From positions 4,926,001 to 4,990,000 of the forward strand of contig NZ_CP009286.1 of assembly GCF_000758685.1 (NCBI RefSeq): a DNA stretch of 64,000 nt. Direction: 5' to 3'. How positions within the stretch are numbered: the stretch's first letter is position 1; every line of letters starts with the position of its first letter. The DNA comes from Paenibacillus stellifer (GTDB taxonomy: Bacteria > Bacillota > Bacilli > Paenibacillales > Paenibacillaceae). A model generated the notes under the pieces. The model searched no databases and was not told the origin of the DNA. It saw nothing but the letters and a program-made list of their open reading frames with translations. Below are positions 30,294 to 40,880 of this stretch, piece by piece. The position numbers were made by a program, and so were the translations under genes.

Positions 30294-30995
30294 TTAGTCG
30301 AACGTGTAGGTCCAGAACTGTTCCGTCCCGTACCGGCTCCGGGCTTGCTCATCAGTCAGCTCCTGATCGCCAGCAAGCTCCAACGCCTGATATTGCGAAC
30401 GGTGCGACTGGATCGACGCCATTTTCTTCTCAAGAAATGCGGTCACATCTACGGTCACATCCGCCTTGCCGATCATCTGCTCATGATTGTTGGCGAACGC
30501 GATGCAGTGCACCAGCGGACGCTCTGCCGCGGGGAGCCGGCCTATCGCTCTTATGACGGCGGCACCGGTTGCATCGTGATCCGGATGCACACTGTACCCT
30601 GGATAGAAGGTAATAACCAGCGACGGGGCCACTTCCTCGAGCAGCTCCATGATCATACTGTCGAGCAGCTCCCAGTCTTCGAACTCGATCATTTTGTCAT
30701 GGAGGCCAAGCATCCTCAAATCCTGGATGCCAATCGCAAGGCAGGACCCTGCCAGTTCGTCTTTGCGGATCGCTGGCAAAGTGACCCGGTTGGCGAACGG
30801 CGGGATGCCCATATTGCGCCCCATCTCCCCTAGTGTCAGACAAGCATAGGTGACTTGTGCACCGCCTTCTATGTACATAGCCAGCGTCCCTGCTGCAGTG
30901 AACGCTTCGTCATCGGGATGGGGAAACACAACCAGGATGCGTCTATGTTCAGCATGTTTCGTATTCATTACCGCCGCTTGACCCTCCGCTTTCAT
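30294..30995 (-). CDS. bshB2: Bacillithiol biosynthesis deacetylase BshB2 (PIG-L family)
   Basis: Zinc-dependent N-acetylglucosaminyl-malate deacetylase of 233 residues. The PIG-L motif VVFPHPDDEAFTAAGTL (metal ligands His and two Asp) and the second motif YSVHPDHDATGAAVIRA are intact, along with the family-typical GEMGRNMG. It makes glucosaminyl-malate, an intermediate of the low-molecular-weight thiol bacillithiol. The gene starts one base inside the stop codon of yojF (TGATG), so the two are translationally coupled, as yojF-yojG are in Bacillus subtilis. Confidence 0.9.
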   Translation of the reverse strand: MKAEGQAAVMNTKHAEHRRILVVFPHPDDEAFTAAGTLAMYIEGGAQVTYACLTLGEMGRNMGIPPFANRVTLPAIRKDELAGSCLAIGIQDLRMLGLHDKMIEFEDWELLDSMIMELLEEVAPSLVITFYPGYSVHPDHDATGAAVIRAIGRLPAAERPLVHCIAFANNHEQMIGKADVTVDVTAFLEKKMASIQSHRSQYQALELAGDQELTDEQARSRYGTEQFWTYTFD

Positions 30996-31339
30996 CAGAA
31001 CCCCTCCCGGCTCAACTGCAAGGCTACAATTAGCTTTCCTTGACTGTCATGCCCAGCCAGAATTAATCGTTCCGCTTCATTGTCATCAACATGTGTAAGG
31101 CCTTCGGCATAAACCCAGCCCTGCTCTGTCTTTAGACCGACCCGGTATGGGCCCGTGCCCGAGATGGAGCCATGCGTATATCGGATGACCGCATTGGTAA
31201 TGAACACCGAAGCCGGGTGCCGGGTGCTGTCCAAGTGACTGGCGTAGGCGCCTGTCGTGAGTTCGAGATGTATATATAGATCCTGACCGGCGAGGTGCTC
31301 GAGCCGGAACTGGATATCTTGAGGATGTATCAGTTGCAT
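30995..31339 (-). CDS. yojF: YojF family protein (DUF1806)
   Basis: 114-residue protein with the YojF signature: MQLIHPQDIQFRLEHLAGQ, DLYIHLELTTGAYA, a middle YTHGSISGTGPYRVGLKT and terminal LIVALQLSREGF. Its function is not established, but it is regularly coupled to bshB2. Start ATG 31339 has AAGGAGG five bases upstream; the ten extra residues of a longer reading lack a site. Confidence 0.85.
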   Translation of the reverse strand: MQLIHPQDIQFRLEHLAGQDLYIHLELTTGAYASHLDSTRHPASVFITNAVIRYTHGSISGTGPYRVGLKTEQGWVYAEGLTHVDDNEAERLILAGHDSQGKLIVALQLSREGF

Positions 31340-31390
31340 AGTGGCCTCCTTGTAGATTAAGAAACGCATAGTATTAGTTCATTTTAGCAC

Positions 31391-31429
31391 ATGAGGATCT
31401 CACATGAGGATCTCACATAATGATCTCAC
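31391..31429. repeat. Three tandem copies of a 13-base unit
   Basis: ATGAGGATCTCAC occurs twice exactly and once as ATAATGATCTCAC, head to tail, in the gap upstream of yojF. No gene overlaps it; it could be simple slippage. Confidence 0.85.
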
Positions 31430-31578
31430 ATGATGCCTATTGTTCAGCCGGACAATTAGTTCGAATTCATGTCCCCCCGAGTCCTGTCAAAATTCCATGA
31501 ACAGACTTGGCGGCCGGACCCGCGTACATTAATTAGGGTCTTCCGGGCGTTTCTATTCTTTTTCTCAAAATCACAATA

Positions 31579-34194
<2,616 letters not shown>

Positions 34195-34313
34195 TCAATA
34201 TCTCTCCTAACCATTAGATTGAGAAAAACATTTGACAAGAGTTTACCGGCATGGTATATTAGAAATATAAGATGAGATAATTACGTCTGTGTTAAATAAA
34301 TAGTTGCGTTCTG

Positions 34314-34342
34314 ATTATAGCATCACGTTTGTATATACGCAA
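34314..34342 (-). promoter_or_regulatory. Promoter of the rifampicin phosphotransferase gene
   Basis: TTGCGT (-35, 34337-34342) and TATAAT (-10, 34314-34319) are 17 bases apart on the minus strand. The leader would be about 110 bases. I did not see a rifamycin-associated element of the actinobacterial kind. Confidence 0.65.
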
Positions 34343-34347
34343 TATTA

Positions 34348-34374
34348 AAGAACCTGGCAGGATGCCAGGTTCTT
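34348..34374. terminator. Hairpin terminator between flavin reductase and rph
   Basis: Perfect 11-bp stem AAGAACCTGGC/GCCAGGTTCTT with loop AGGAT. The longer T-run (TTTTTT) is on the plus strand, but the genes on both sides run on minus; there the tail is TTCTTTAATA. It probably ends the lactonase-flavin reductase transcript. Confidence 0.65.
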
Positions 34375-34485
34375 TTTTGATTTTCCCTATATCGTTAGTA
34401 TCATCAAAAATCGATTGATTTGCGCTGGGGCCGGCTTCAACGCTCGCCTACCCGGTACTGCATTACGTCTGCCACCCCACTCTTC

Positions 34486-35037
34486 TTAGATCAAAGTCTT
34501 ACCTACTGACCACGCATCAGCAATGACGTCACCGACTTTTATATACTTTCTTTGATAAACATCAAAAAGCAGCGGCTTTGCCAATGAAATATCCAAATTA
34601 TTATCTACTATGCTGTCTTCATTCCAATAGGTATTTTTAACCGTACACACATAGACATTATGATTAGGCATATCAACGATTTCTACCACTTCACACTCCA
34701 TGCAGGCAGAGGCCCCATTAATCATAGGAGCACCTTTCAAATCTCCATAGAAACTCTCAAATACGCTAGATTTGTCAACTTTCGCTCCGGAAACCATCCC
34801 TACATAATCCGCTTTAGCTACCATCTCCTCGGAAAGGACATTGATACTCATGGTCCTATTGTCCTTTAGCCCTTTATTGGAGTATTGAATCTTTCCAACA
34901 CTTACCAATACAGTTTGACTATCCAGCATACCTGTGTTGGCAACCGTAATATAATTGACTTTACCATCAAACTCCGTGCCGATCACTACCAATGGTATGG
35001 GGCTGAGCGCTACCTTTGCATCAACTTTCTTCATCAC
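34486..35037 (-). CDS. Flavin reductase family protein
   Basis: 183-residue FMN-binding split-barrel flavoprotein of the flavin reductase family: PLVVIGTEFDGKVNYITVANTG, VSVGKIQYSNKGLKDNRTMSINV read in pieces, and ACMECEVVEIVDMPNHNVYVC. It could reduce FMN or serve as an NAD(P)H oxidoreductase subunit; no specific partner is present. It follows the metallo-beta-lactamase-fold gene by 31 bases, probably in one transcript. Confidence 0.82.
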   Translation of the reverse strand: MMKKVDAKVALSPIPLVVIGTEFDGKVNYITVANTGMLDSQTVLVSVGKIQYSNKGLKDNRTMSINVLSEEMVAKADYVGMVSGAKVDKSSVFESFYGDLKGAPMINGASACMECEVVEIVDMPNHNVYVCTVKNTYWNEDSIVDNNLDISLAKPLLFDVYQRKYIKVGDVIADAWSVGKTLI

Positions 35038-35068
35038 GTTCCATTACCTCCAAGAAATATTTCGCACT

Positions 35069-35770
35069 TTATTGATAATACTCGGGCGATTTTTTCAGGT
35101 GCGGCCATTGCACAGGATCATGTCCAAATACCACTAGATTGACATTATGTTCTTTTTCTAGTGCTTTCAGTTTTCTAATGCTATTAGTCTTCATCTGGGC
35201 TTCTTTATCAAGATCATTGGCTTGCTCAGACAAGTATTCATCCTGACGGAAAACCGCATCTCCAGTAATAATCACACTACCTAAGGTAGGGAGTTTCACT
35301 AAAACCGATTGATGTCCAATCATATGACCGGGTGTATGAATCAAATGAATACCTGGCACAAGTTCGAAGTCACCTTCAATCACCTGATAATTAAGATGGG
35401 GCAAGTCCCAATATTTCCTGTACGTTTCGAGACGACTGTTTGCACCGCTTTTAGCAAGATCATAATGCTCTTGTTGTATCAGGTATGTCGCATTGGAAAA
35501 AAGATCATGATAACCACAGTGATCCGGGTCCAGATGTGTACATATTACGTAATGAATATCACTTGGGGCTAAGCCAATAGATAAAAGCCGCTTTTCAACG
35601 GTATCTTCTTCCTCTGCCAATAAATTCCCCGAAAAAGGGTCCTCCTTTCTGAAGCCTGTGTCCACTAAAATGTTTTTGCCATCATCCGTCTGAATTAAGA
35701 ATCCAGGAACCGGAATTTTAGTTGTCTTATCTAAGACAAATCCATATTGATAAATATAAAGTTTCACCAA
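35069..35770 (-). CDS. MBL-fold hydrolase, N-acyl homoserine lactonase-like
   Basis: 233-residue metallo-beta-lactamase-fold protein resembling the AHL-lactonase family in length and N-terminal features (VPGFLIQTDDGKNILVDTGF). Metal motifs: CTHLDPDHCG (near residue 90), HTPGHMIGHQSVLV, ITGDAVF and a late VVFGHDPVQWP. The first motif has Asp where the canonical HXHXDH has its second His, so the dinuclear site may differ. Lactone or ester hydrolysis is the likely chemistry; homoserine lactones as substrate are an inference from the family. Confidence 0.78.
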   Translation of the reverse strand: MVKLYIYQYGFVLDKTTKIPVPGFLIQTDDGKNILVDTGFRKEDPFSGNLLAEEEDTVEKRLLSIGLAPSDIHYVICTHLDPDHCGYHDLFSNATYLIQQEHYDLAKSGANSRLETYRKYWDLPHLNYQVIEGDFELVPGIHLIHTPGHMIGHQSVLVKLPTLGSVIITGDAVFRQDEYLSEQANDLDKEAQMKTNSIRKLKALEKEHNVNLVVFGHDPVQWPHLKKSPEYYQ

Positions 35771-35886
35771 TGCACCTCTCTTTCGAATAATACACTTATG
35801 CCTATTAATTCCTGAATATTACATTCTATTGTAAAAAAAATCTATGATATGTTTATCTTCCCAATCCCTTCTACTAAAAGAAAAAA

Positions 35887-35911
35887 GCAGGAACTCTTCG
35901 CAAGTTCCTAC
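35887..35911 (-). terminator. Hairpin with minus-strand T-run
   Basis: GTAGGAACT/AGTTCCTGC-type stem; on the minus strand TTTTTT follows. It lies between the lactonase gene and a TetR remnant, with no intact gene just upstream. Confidence 0.55.
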
Positions 35912-35959
35912 TTTCCGTTTAATTGGATGTTATTATTTGGGTTGACTTAAACAATAAAA

Positions 35960-35996
35960 CGGCGGCATCCATAGATAAAAATCTTTGGATCGCCGC
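35960..35996 (-). terminator. Terminator of the TetR remnant
   Basis: Long hairpin built on GCGGCGATCC/GGATGCCGCC with an inner AAGAT/ATCTA pairing; the minus-strand tail is TTTTATTGTTT. It follows the end of the minus-strand TetR-like remnant by about 43 bases. Confidence 0.65.
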
Positions 35997-36038
35997 TGTA
36001 TTTAACGCTCTTTCCCGTGAACACAATATTTTGGCTAT

Positions 36039-36155
36039 TCATAATCCTTTAATCACGAATAATGATACCCGGTTGGCAACCTCTTCCTTGTTCATCTTCG
36101 TTTTTCCGGTAGCCCATTGTAAGGCCCCTGTATAGCTGCTGCGACATTTCATATT
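36039..36155 (-). pseudogene. C-terminal remnant of a TetR-type regulator
   Basis: About 37 codons on the minus strand (CRSSYTGALQWATGKTKMN then KEEVANRVSLFVIKGL and a stop) read like the final helices of a TetR regulator, and a terminator follows in the right place. Upstream of codon MKC the reading frame loses any resemblance and becomes the antisense of the DUF2785 gene. I infer that the 5' part was deleted. The resemblance is short and could be chance. Confidence 0.3.
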
Positions 36156-36161
36156 CGGCTG

Positions 36162-36974
36162 TTGGTAAAAATCACAAATTGCCAAAACGAGCTGGTAAAT
36201 CGTATCGAATTCAAATTTCACTTGATACAAGAAATGATAGATAATATCGGTTCTATGGATGCCCAATTACGTGATGAGCTAATTTATACTACCTTATCAC
36301 ATTGGATTCCTGGTAATTTTCCAACTGCAAACGAACTAGAACAACTTCTGCCAGTTGTTTTGGATAACAACCATTTGCTTTTTAAGCTTGGTGAAACAAA
36401 TATAGACTCTGTCTTCACTCGATCTTTCTCTATGCTAGTCATACCGCTCCTCTTCATGAGGCATAAAGAATCACCATTTCTCTCAAGAGAACAAATCCAT
36501 CAGATAAAAGAGAAAGTGTTTTACAATGTACAAAACGAGCAAGATTACCGTGGGTATGACGAAGAAAAAGGCTGGGCTCATGCCATAGCCCACGCAGCAG
36601 ATGCTTTAGACGATTTGGCTCAATTTTCCGAACTGGATAAAAACGACCTCTTAATCATCCTCGATTTGCTTTACGAAAAGATGACCATAACAGATCGAAT
36701 TTACTCCTACGCGGAAGATGAGAGAATGGTAAACTCCGTAATTAGTGTTTTAAATAGAAAAGTACTTAGTCAGACTTATGTAGAGCAATGGATTCAAAGT
36801 TTTGGTGATGTGGAGATAAATCCAGAATTTCTTCCTGCCTTTAAGCAAAAAAATAATATAAAGAACTTTTTAAAAAGTTTATACTTTCGAATTAAGTTTT
36901 ACAAAGTAGATGCCGATCTCTGCCCAATTATCGAACATACATTATATAAAGTAGAAAAAGTATACTATTCCTAA
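36162..36974 (+). CDS. DUF2785 family protein, probably lacking its native start
   Basis: 270 residues containing the DUF2785 pattern: LIQEMIDNIGSMDAQLRDEL and IYTTLSHWI near the start, MRHKESPFLSREQI, and the hallmark YRGYDEEKGWAHAIAHAADAL (split here as read) near residues 128-148. The function of the family is unknown. The only available start codon in frame is TTG at 36162, with no ribosome binding site and no ATG before the in-frame stop at 36120; members normally have about 30 residues before this point. With the TetR remnant on the other side, a deletion junction near 36155 is likely, so the gene may be silent. An insertion sequence abuts its stop codon. Confidence 0.7.
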   Translation: MVKITNCQNELVNRIEFKFHLIQEMIDNIGSMDAQLRDELIYTTLSHWIPGNFPTANELEQLLPVVLDNNHLLFKLGETNIDSVFTRSFSMLVIPLLFMRHKESPFLSREQIHQIKEKVFYNVQNEQDYRGYDEEKGWAHAIAHAADALDDLAQFSELDKNDLLIILDLLYEKMTITDRIYSYAEDERMVNSVISVLNRKVLSQTYVEQWIQSFGDVEINPEFLPAFKQKNNIKNFLKSLYFRIKFYKVDADLCPIIEHTLYKVEKVYYS

Positions 36975-38420
36975 TTGAGCATTTTGCATAATTCATATTT
37001 TGATTTAAAGTCAAAGTTAGGTTACAACGAAATCTCAGTGTTGTGAGAGTGGAGTGAAAAATAGACAGACGGACAGAATTTCAATGAATCGGAAGTTTTT
37101 AAGCGGCGTTCTGTACTCGTTGCTTCGCAATGGCAAGCGCAGAGGCAAGTAACACAATCGCATTTAAATATTGGTGAGTTGTCACTTTTTGAATCCCCCA
37201 GACGTGAAGCTGGTCTGCAGTTAAATAGGTCTTCATTCGAGAATTGCAGCGTTCTACACTGGTTCGTTTATTGTAAAGTTCCTTCCAGCCTCGGCTTTCC
37301 CGATGCGGTAGCGCATAACGCCGGAGATCCGTTTGACTGTTGATTTTAACCACCATTCCATAATTGGAGGACGAACAAGCGGCCATACCCAAAGGACAAT
37401 CCACTTGACCTGTCGCATGTGGACAACGGAATTTTAAATGCACCTTTTCCTGTCCCCAATACGTCATGGGAAATCCCATCGAACAACAGGGCGTGCCTTT
37501 GCGGGTAATCCCCGCTGGCGGTTCCTTTTCATTCCGTGGATTCAGCGGAATAATGGCTTGCGCCTTGACGTTCCGGGCGGCCTCGTAGTTTTTTATTTGG
37601 TCGTAGCCCGCATCCAGCATGAAGAATTTCACTTTAGATTTCGCAGCGACAGTCGTCATGAGTGCAGGCCCTTCGTCTCCGTCGTTCACATGGGCAGAGG
37701 TCACCTTGAGCGCCATGGGAAGTTCACTTTTGGCATCGACGGCCAGATGCAACTTATAGCCAAACCACTTGACTTTGTTGCCAAAGGTGTCAAACTTGGC
37801 ACCCCAGTTGGCATTGCCGGTGAGTTCACTTTTTCGCTTGGGTTCCTTTTTCTCGTAAGCGTGAATAGCGGCGCTGTCGATAGCGACATGAGTTCCGTCG
37901 ATGATTCCAGCTTCTTGGCACTGAGTCACAAGATCCTCAAACAACTGCTTGGCAAGGCCTTTGCCAGTCAACTCGGCAAAGACTCGACTTAATGTAGAAA
38001 TCGAAGGAGCGGGGATATCCAGTCGAAGCCCACATTGGTAACGGAAACGGAGGTCAAACTTTAGTCTGCGCGCTAGGCCGGTGAACGTATCGATATTCTC
38101 TAAAGGAGCTGCGAGTAGCGCGCGAAGAATGCCTTGACGACAGTGTCCGTCTGCTCCTCGGGGTGAGGGATTTCTCAATTCTCTTGCGTAAGGTCGCAGG
38201 TCCAAAGCGCTGAAAAAGATGGGCAATCGCTCTTTCGATTCGATTTTTTGAAGCTCTTCAAAGGAAAATAGACTTTCTTGGAGAATATACATAGTGACTT
38301 CACTCCCTTGGGTTTTCTCGTTTGGTCACTTGAAAACTTCTCCAAGTTGGGGTGAAGTCCTTTTTTATGCTCAAAATTGCTTTGTGTAACAAGGGCTTAG
38401 ATTAATGCAAAATGCTCAAT
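36974..38420 (-). mobile_element. Complete insertion sequence with DDE transposase
   Basis: About 1.45 kb bounded by inverted repeats: TTGAGCATTTTGCAT at 36975-36989 and its complement ATGCAAAATGCTCAA at 38405-38419. Reading one more base on each side (ATTGAGC...GCTCAAT) leaves TA on both flanks, a possible 2-bp target duplication at 36972-36973 and 38421-38422. One transposase gene is inside. The family was not assigned with certainty; the transposase has a DUF772-type N-terminus and DDE_Tnp_1-like core as in IS5/IS1182-related elements. Confidence 0.85.
37099..38292 (-). CDS. DDE transposase
   Basis: 397 residues. The N-terminal DUF772-like part (FSALDLRPYARELRN; GILRALLAAPLENIDTFTGL) is followed by the RNase H-like core: first Asp in HVAIDSAAIHAY (near residue 143), second Asp in KFFMLDAGYDQIKNYE (near 227), and Glu in KRTSVERCNSRMK (near 353). 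A Cys-rich stretch (CPHATGQVDCPLGMAAC) lies between the second Asp and the Glu. The frame is intact, so the element may be active. Confidence 0.9.
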   Translation of the reverse strand: MYILQESLFSFEELQKIESKERLPIFFSALDLRPYARELRNPSPRGADGHCRQGILRALLAAPLENIDTFTGLARRLKFDLRFRYQCGLRLDIPAPSISTLSRVFAELTGKGLAKQLFEDLVTQCQEAGIIDGTHVAIDSAAIHAYEKKEPKRKSELTGNANWGAKFDTFGNKVKWFGYKLHLAVDAKSELPMALKVTSAHVNDGDEGPALMTTVAAKSKVKFFMLDAGYDQIKNYEAARNVKAQAIIPLNPRNEKEPPAGITRKGTPCCSMGFPMTYWGQEKVHLKFRCPHATGQVDCPLGMAACSSSNYGMVVKINSQTDLRRYALPHRESRGWKELYNKRTSVERCNSRMKTYLTADQLHVWGIQKVTTHQYLNAIVLLASALAIAKQRVQNAA

Positions 38421-38428
38421 TAAGAAAA

Positions 38429-38454
38429 AAGCGAGGGATAAAGCACCCTCACTT
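38429..38454 (-). terminator. Terminator at the edge of the insertion sequence
   Basis: AAGTGAGGG/CCCTCGCTT stem (one G-U pair) followed by TTTTTT on the minus strand. Without the insertion it would sit directly after the DUF2785 stop codon, facing the other way. Confidence 0.6.
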
Positions 38455-38587
38455 GTGTCGGGACTGACCCCAGAACGTGAGACAAATCCCTTCAGACAGC
38501 TAGATATACCAGAAAAAGCGCCTCTCGGGGACGCGGGGACGTTCACGCCAACCGCTCCGTCCAGGCGCCGAACCATTTCATGCACAA

Positions 38588-38833
38588 TCATATTGCCACC
38601 CCAATCCCAGGGTCATAGTCTTTGTCTGAAGCTTTGGGCGGGTTCCAGCAAAACAAATTGTCGTGTCGTCGGATTCCAGCCGAACAAATAACGTTTCTGT
38701 CCATCAGATACGGATTTGGCCGTATAAGAAGCCTGCCGTGTTCGAGGCCTTCACGATAACTTTCTCTCCAGCCATGCAGGTAAAAGAGTTTGAACTCCCC
38801 GTCTTCGTAGTAAGGGATAAGCTCTGCTCTCAC
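38588..38833 (-). pseudogene. Scrap of a glycoside hydrolase (GH32/GH43-like N-terminus)
   Basis: An open stretch of 81 codons starts with LIPYYEDGEFKLFYLHGWRE, typical of the entry strand of GH32/GH43 five-blade propeller hydrolases that work on fructans or arabinans. After about 25 codons the similarity stops and the rest reads through the repeats described next. No catalytic residues remain. I call it a decayed fragment. Confidence 0.35.
38641..38689. repeat. Two copies of a TTCCAGC-AACAAAT unit, 30 bases apart
   Basis: GGTTCCAGCAAAACAAAT (38641-38658) and GGATTCCAGCCGAACAAAT (38671-38689). Nearby are a GGGACTGACCCC-type palindromic core (about 38460-38472). The stretch resembles dispersed intergenic repeats rather than coding DNA. 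Confidence 0.5.
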
Positions 38834-38853
38834 ATACTCTTAGTGGTCTTGGA

Positions 38854-39756
38854 CTACCACAACTTATACCCTGCTTCTATAAGGATTTTGTACCATTGTT
38901 CACGGGTCATTTCCTCACCGCTAGCCGATCGGATGGCCCGTTCTATGCGCTCCTTTTTTCCGGTTCTCAGCACTATGGCGGGGTTGGACGAGTGTCTGAA
39001 GATCCATTTATATACGACTTCGTCGACAGTTTCTAGTTTAAGTTCCTGCCGGATGTCCTCCAGAACATTCTTCATGCTTTCCTCTTTCGGATTGTCCGGT
39101 TTAAAAATTCTCCCTCCTGCCAGTGGTGACCAAATCATCGGAGAAATGCCTGCTTTAAGGCAATGCGTCATTATGCCATTGAGGTAATTTTCAATGCCCA
39201 AAGGATTGAGCATGAATTGGTTCGTGACAAATTGAATGTCGGTATACTTCTGCAGAGCATCAAATTCAAGGGGATTATGGTTGGACAAGCCAAAATATTT
39301 GACTTTCCCCTCGTTTCTAAGCTGCTGGAGCGTTTCATTAAGCTCGGACGGATCGATTAACAGGTCAAACATATGAATCAGTAAAAGATCAACATAATCG
39401 CAGCGAAGCTTATCCAATGATTCATTTACCTGTGTCAAAATATATTGTTTATCCGTGTTGAAGAAGCGCGTTTTAATGCCTGGATTCTTGTCATTCGGAA
39501 CACAGATGTCGCACTTGGTAACGATTTGGATCTTCTCCCGCAGGGATGGTTGCATGCGCAGCGCCTCTCCAAACAGCTCCTCGTTTCTATGATCGCCCCC
39601 GTAAATATCTGCATGGTCAAAAGTTGTAATCCCTCGTTCCACGCACCATTCTATGAACTGGACGATTTCCATAGTGCTTAATTTCCAGTCGTTCATCCTC
39701 ATGCACCCGATGACTATCTTAGAGATAGAAAGCTGTTTGTTTAATTGAACTCGCAT
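38854..39756 (-). CDS. Aldo/keto reductase, YdhF-like
   Basis: 300-residue NAD(P)H-dependent oxidoreductase of the aldo/keto reductase family. The catalytic tetrad is visible: Asp and Tyr in TTFDHADIYGGDHRNEE (split from GIT), Lys in IQIVTKCDI and His in YVDLLLIHMFD. Cofactor-binding VYKWIFRHSSNPAIVLRTGK is near the C-terminus. Start ATG 39756 has AAGGTGG nine bases upstream; the TTG three codons earlier would touch that site. Substrate unknown. It stands alone on the minus strand. Confidence 0.88.
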   Translation of the reverse strand: MRVQLNKQLSISKIVIGCMRMNDWKLSTMEIVQFIEWCVERGITTFDHADIYGGDHRNEELFGEALRMQPSLREKIQIVTKCDICVPNDKNPGIKTRFFNTDKQYILTQVNESLDKLRCDYVDLLLIHMFDLLIDPSELNETLQQLRNEGKVKYFGLSNHNPLEFDALQKYTDIQFVTNQFMLNPLGIENYLNGIMTHCLKAGISPMIWSPLAGGRIFKPDNPKEESMKNVLEDIRQELKLETVDEVVYKWIFRHSSNPAIVLRTGKKERIERAIRSASGEEMTREQWYKILIEAGYKLW

Positions 39757-40385
39757 TTTGGTCAACCACCTTCTGATCAGAATAGATTCCGTTGTCCATG
39801 CTGACTTCCACCCTTGCTAAATTAAAAAAGCCCGATCTTGCGACTCCTGATGAATTCTTGTCCTCTGGCATAACATACTTTTTTTAGGCACAACATTCGC
39901 ACTACTCTCTGTATAAACGTTGCGTGAATTGATCTCCGTGATTGGATTTAACAATTTCGCCTAGTCATTAAGCAGGGAATATTAATGCTATGATTCTTGC
40001 AGTTTGTTGCAAGGTCTCCTCCCCTTAGTTTTCATTAGCACAAGACAAATGTAATTTTGAATACTCCTCTAGCGAAAGAAAGCGCTTCCATAAGTCACTG
40101 CCAACAAATTCGCAAATTCAATTTACAATATCACAAATGCTTCGTCAAGACTTTTTTTTGTAAATACATAAGTAAACATATGCACACTAAAAATGCTATT
40201 TTCATTATAATAATGTAAAATTCATTCATTCATCCGCTAAAACAACGGATTAATAGCCTTGTATCATAGGTTAGTCAGAAAAACGAATATACACCGTCTT
40301 ACTTCATCTGTGCATTTATTCAATTATTTTTTCGCAAATAAACAATTCGGATTTTACTATTTACTTGCAGTTCAATTGTGAGTAT

Positions 40386-40455
40386 GCCGAGGATGGGGTC
40401 TAAACCGTACGCTACTCTCATGTATCGCAGGATTTTAAGTCCTATGCGCCACTTA
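40386..40455 (-). pseudogene. Degenerate 3' half of tRNA-Leu(UAA)
   Basis: On the minus strand the segment CGCATAGGACTTAAAATCCT plus GCG (40426-40448) is an anticodon arm with loop CTTAAAA, anticodon UAA. It is followed by a degraded variable arm, GTACGGTTTAGACCCC where a T-arm would be, and CCTCGGCA as the acceptor 3' side. This tracks a normal Bacillota tRNA-Leu closely, but the D-arm and 5' acceptor half are missing and the T-arm no longer pairs. Confidence 0.75.
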
Positions 40456-40549
40456 TCATATCTCTTCGTGTTAATGAATGCATTCTGATCTATTTAACAA
40501 CCCGTGCAACCAATCCCAACAACTTTAATGTTATGAACCCAGATAAAAA

Positions 40550-40579
40550 ACGAGCCATCCCCTAAACAGGACGGCTCGT
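40550..40579 (-). terminator. Intrinsic terminator downstream of the CBASS operon
   Basis: ACGAGCC/GGCTCGT stem extended by TCC/GGA, followed on the minus strand by TTTTTT. It lies 302 bases past the HNH-SAVED stop codon and is the first good terminator there. Confidence 0.78.
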
Positions 40580-40633
40580 AATAGTTCCACACTTTTTTAC
40601 TGGTTCCCGACTTTTATTTCACTGGTGTCTGAA

Positions 40634-40836
40634 GAAAATAAAGTATTAGACTGGGGGTTGTTGATCTGACGCGGTTTTTTGGTTACAAAATCGTCAGGTA
40701 TTGAGAAATAAGTTGTAGACTAATATTATCGGATGGGCGTATCGATGGATAATTTGTGAAAATAAAGTATTAGACTCATATCACAATTGAGTCAAACATT
40801 GTAGCTGCGACAATAACTATCTCTAAGTCACAGACT
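40634..40836. repeat. Imperfect direct repeats downstream of the CBASS effector
   Basis: GAAAATAAAGTATTAGACT occurs exactly at 40634-40652 and 40758-40776. GAGAAATAAGTTGTAGACT at 40703-40721 and TCTAAGTCACAGACT at 40822-40836 are diverged copies in the same orientation. Start-to-start distances are 69, 55 and about 60 bases. Spacers are unrelated in length and sequence, so this is not a CRISPR array. Confidence 0.65.
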
Positions 40837-40880
40837 AACAACTATCAATAATACAGTTTTATATAAAATAACCATCTCAA

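Larger units (their letters stand above)
39757..40880. other. AT-rich stretch without an intact gene
   Basis: 1.1 kb with no plausible open frame on either strand. It holds a degenerate tRNA-Leu fragment, a minus-strand terminator and a set of imperfect direct repeats, listed separately. The composition and the tRNA fragment make it look like the decayed edge of an integrated island. Confidence 0.7.

Noticed and set aside
34195..34345. Rifamycin-associated element upstream of rph
   Set aside because: No palindrome resembling the known actinobacterial element was visible; only an ordinary promoter.
40634..40836. Possible CRISPR array
   Set aside because: Only four imperfect copies, unequal spacers, no cas genes.
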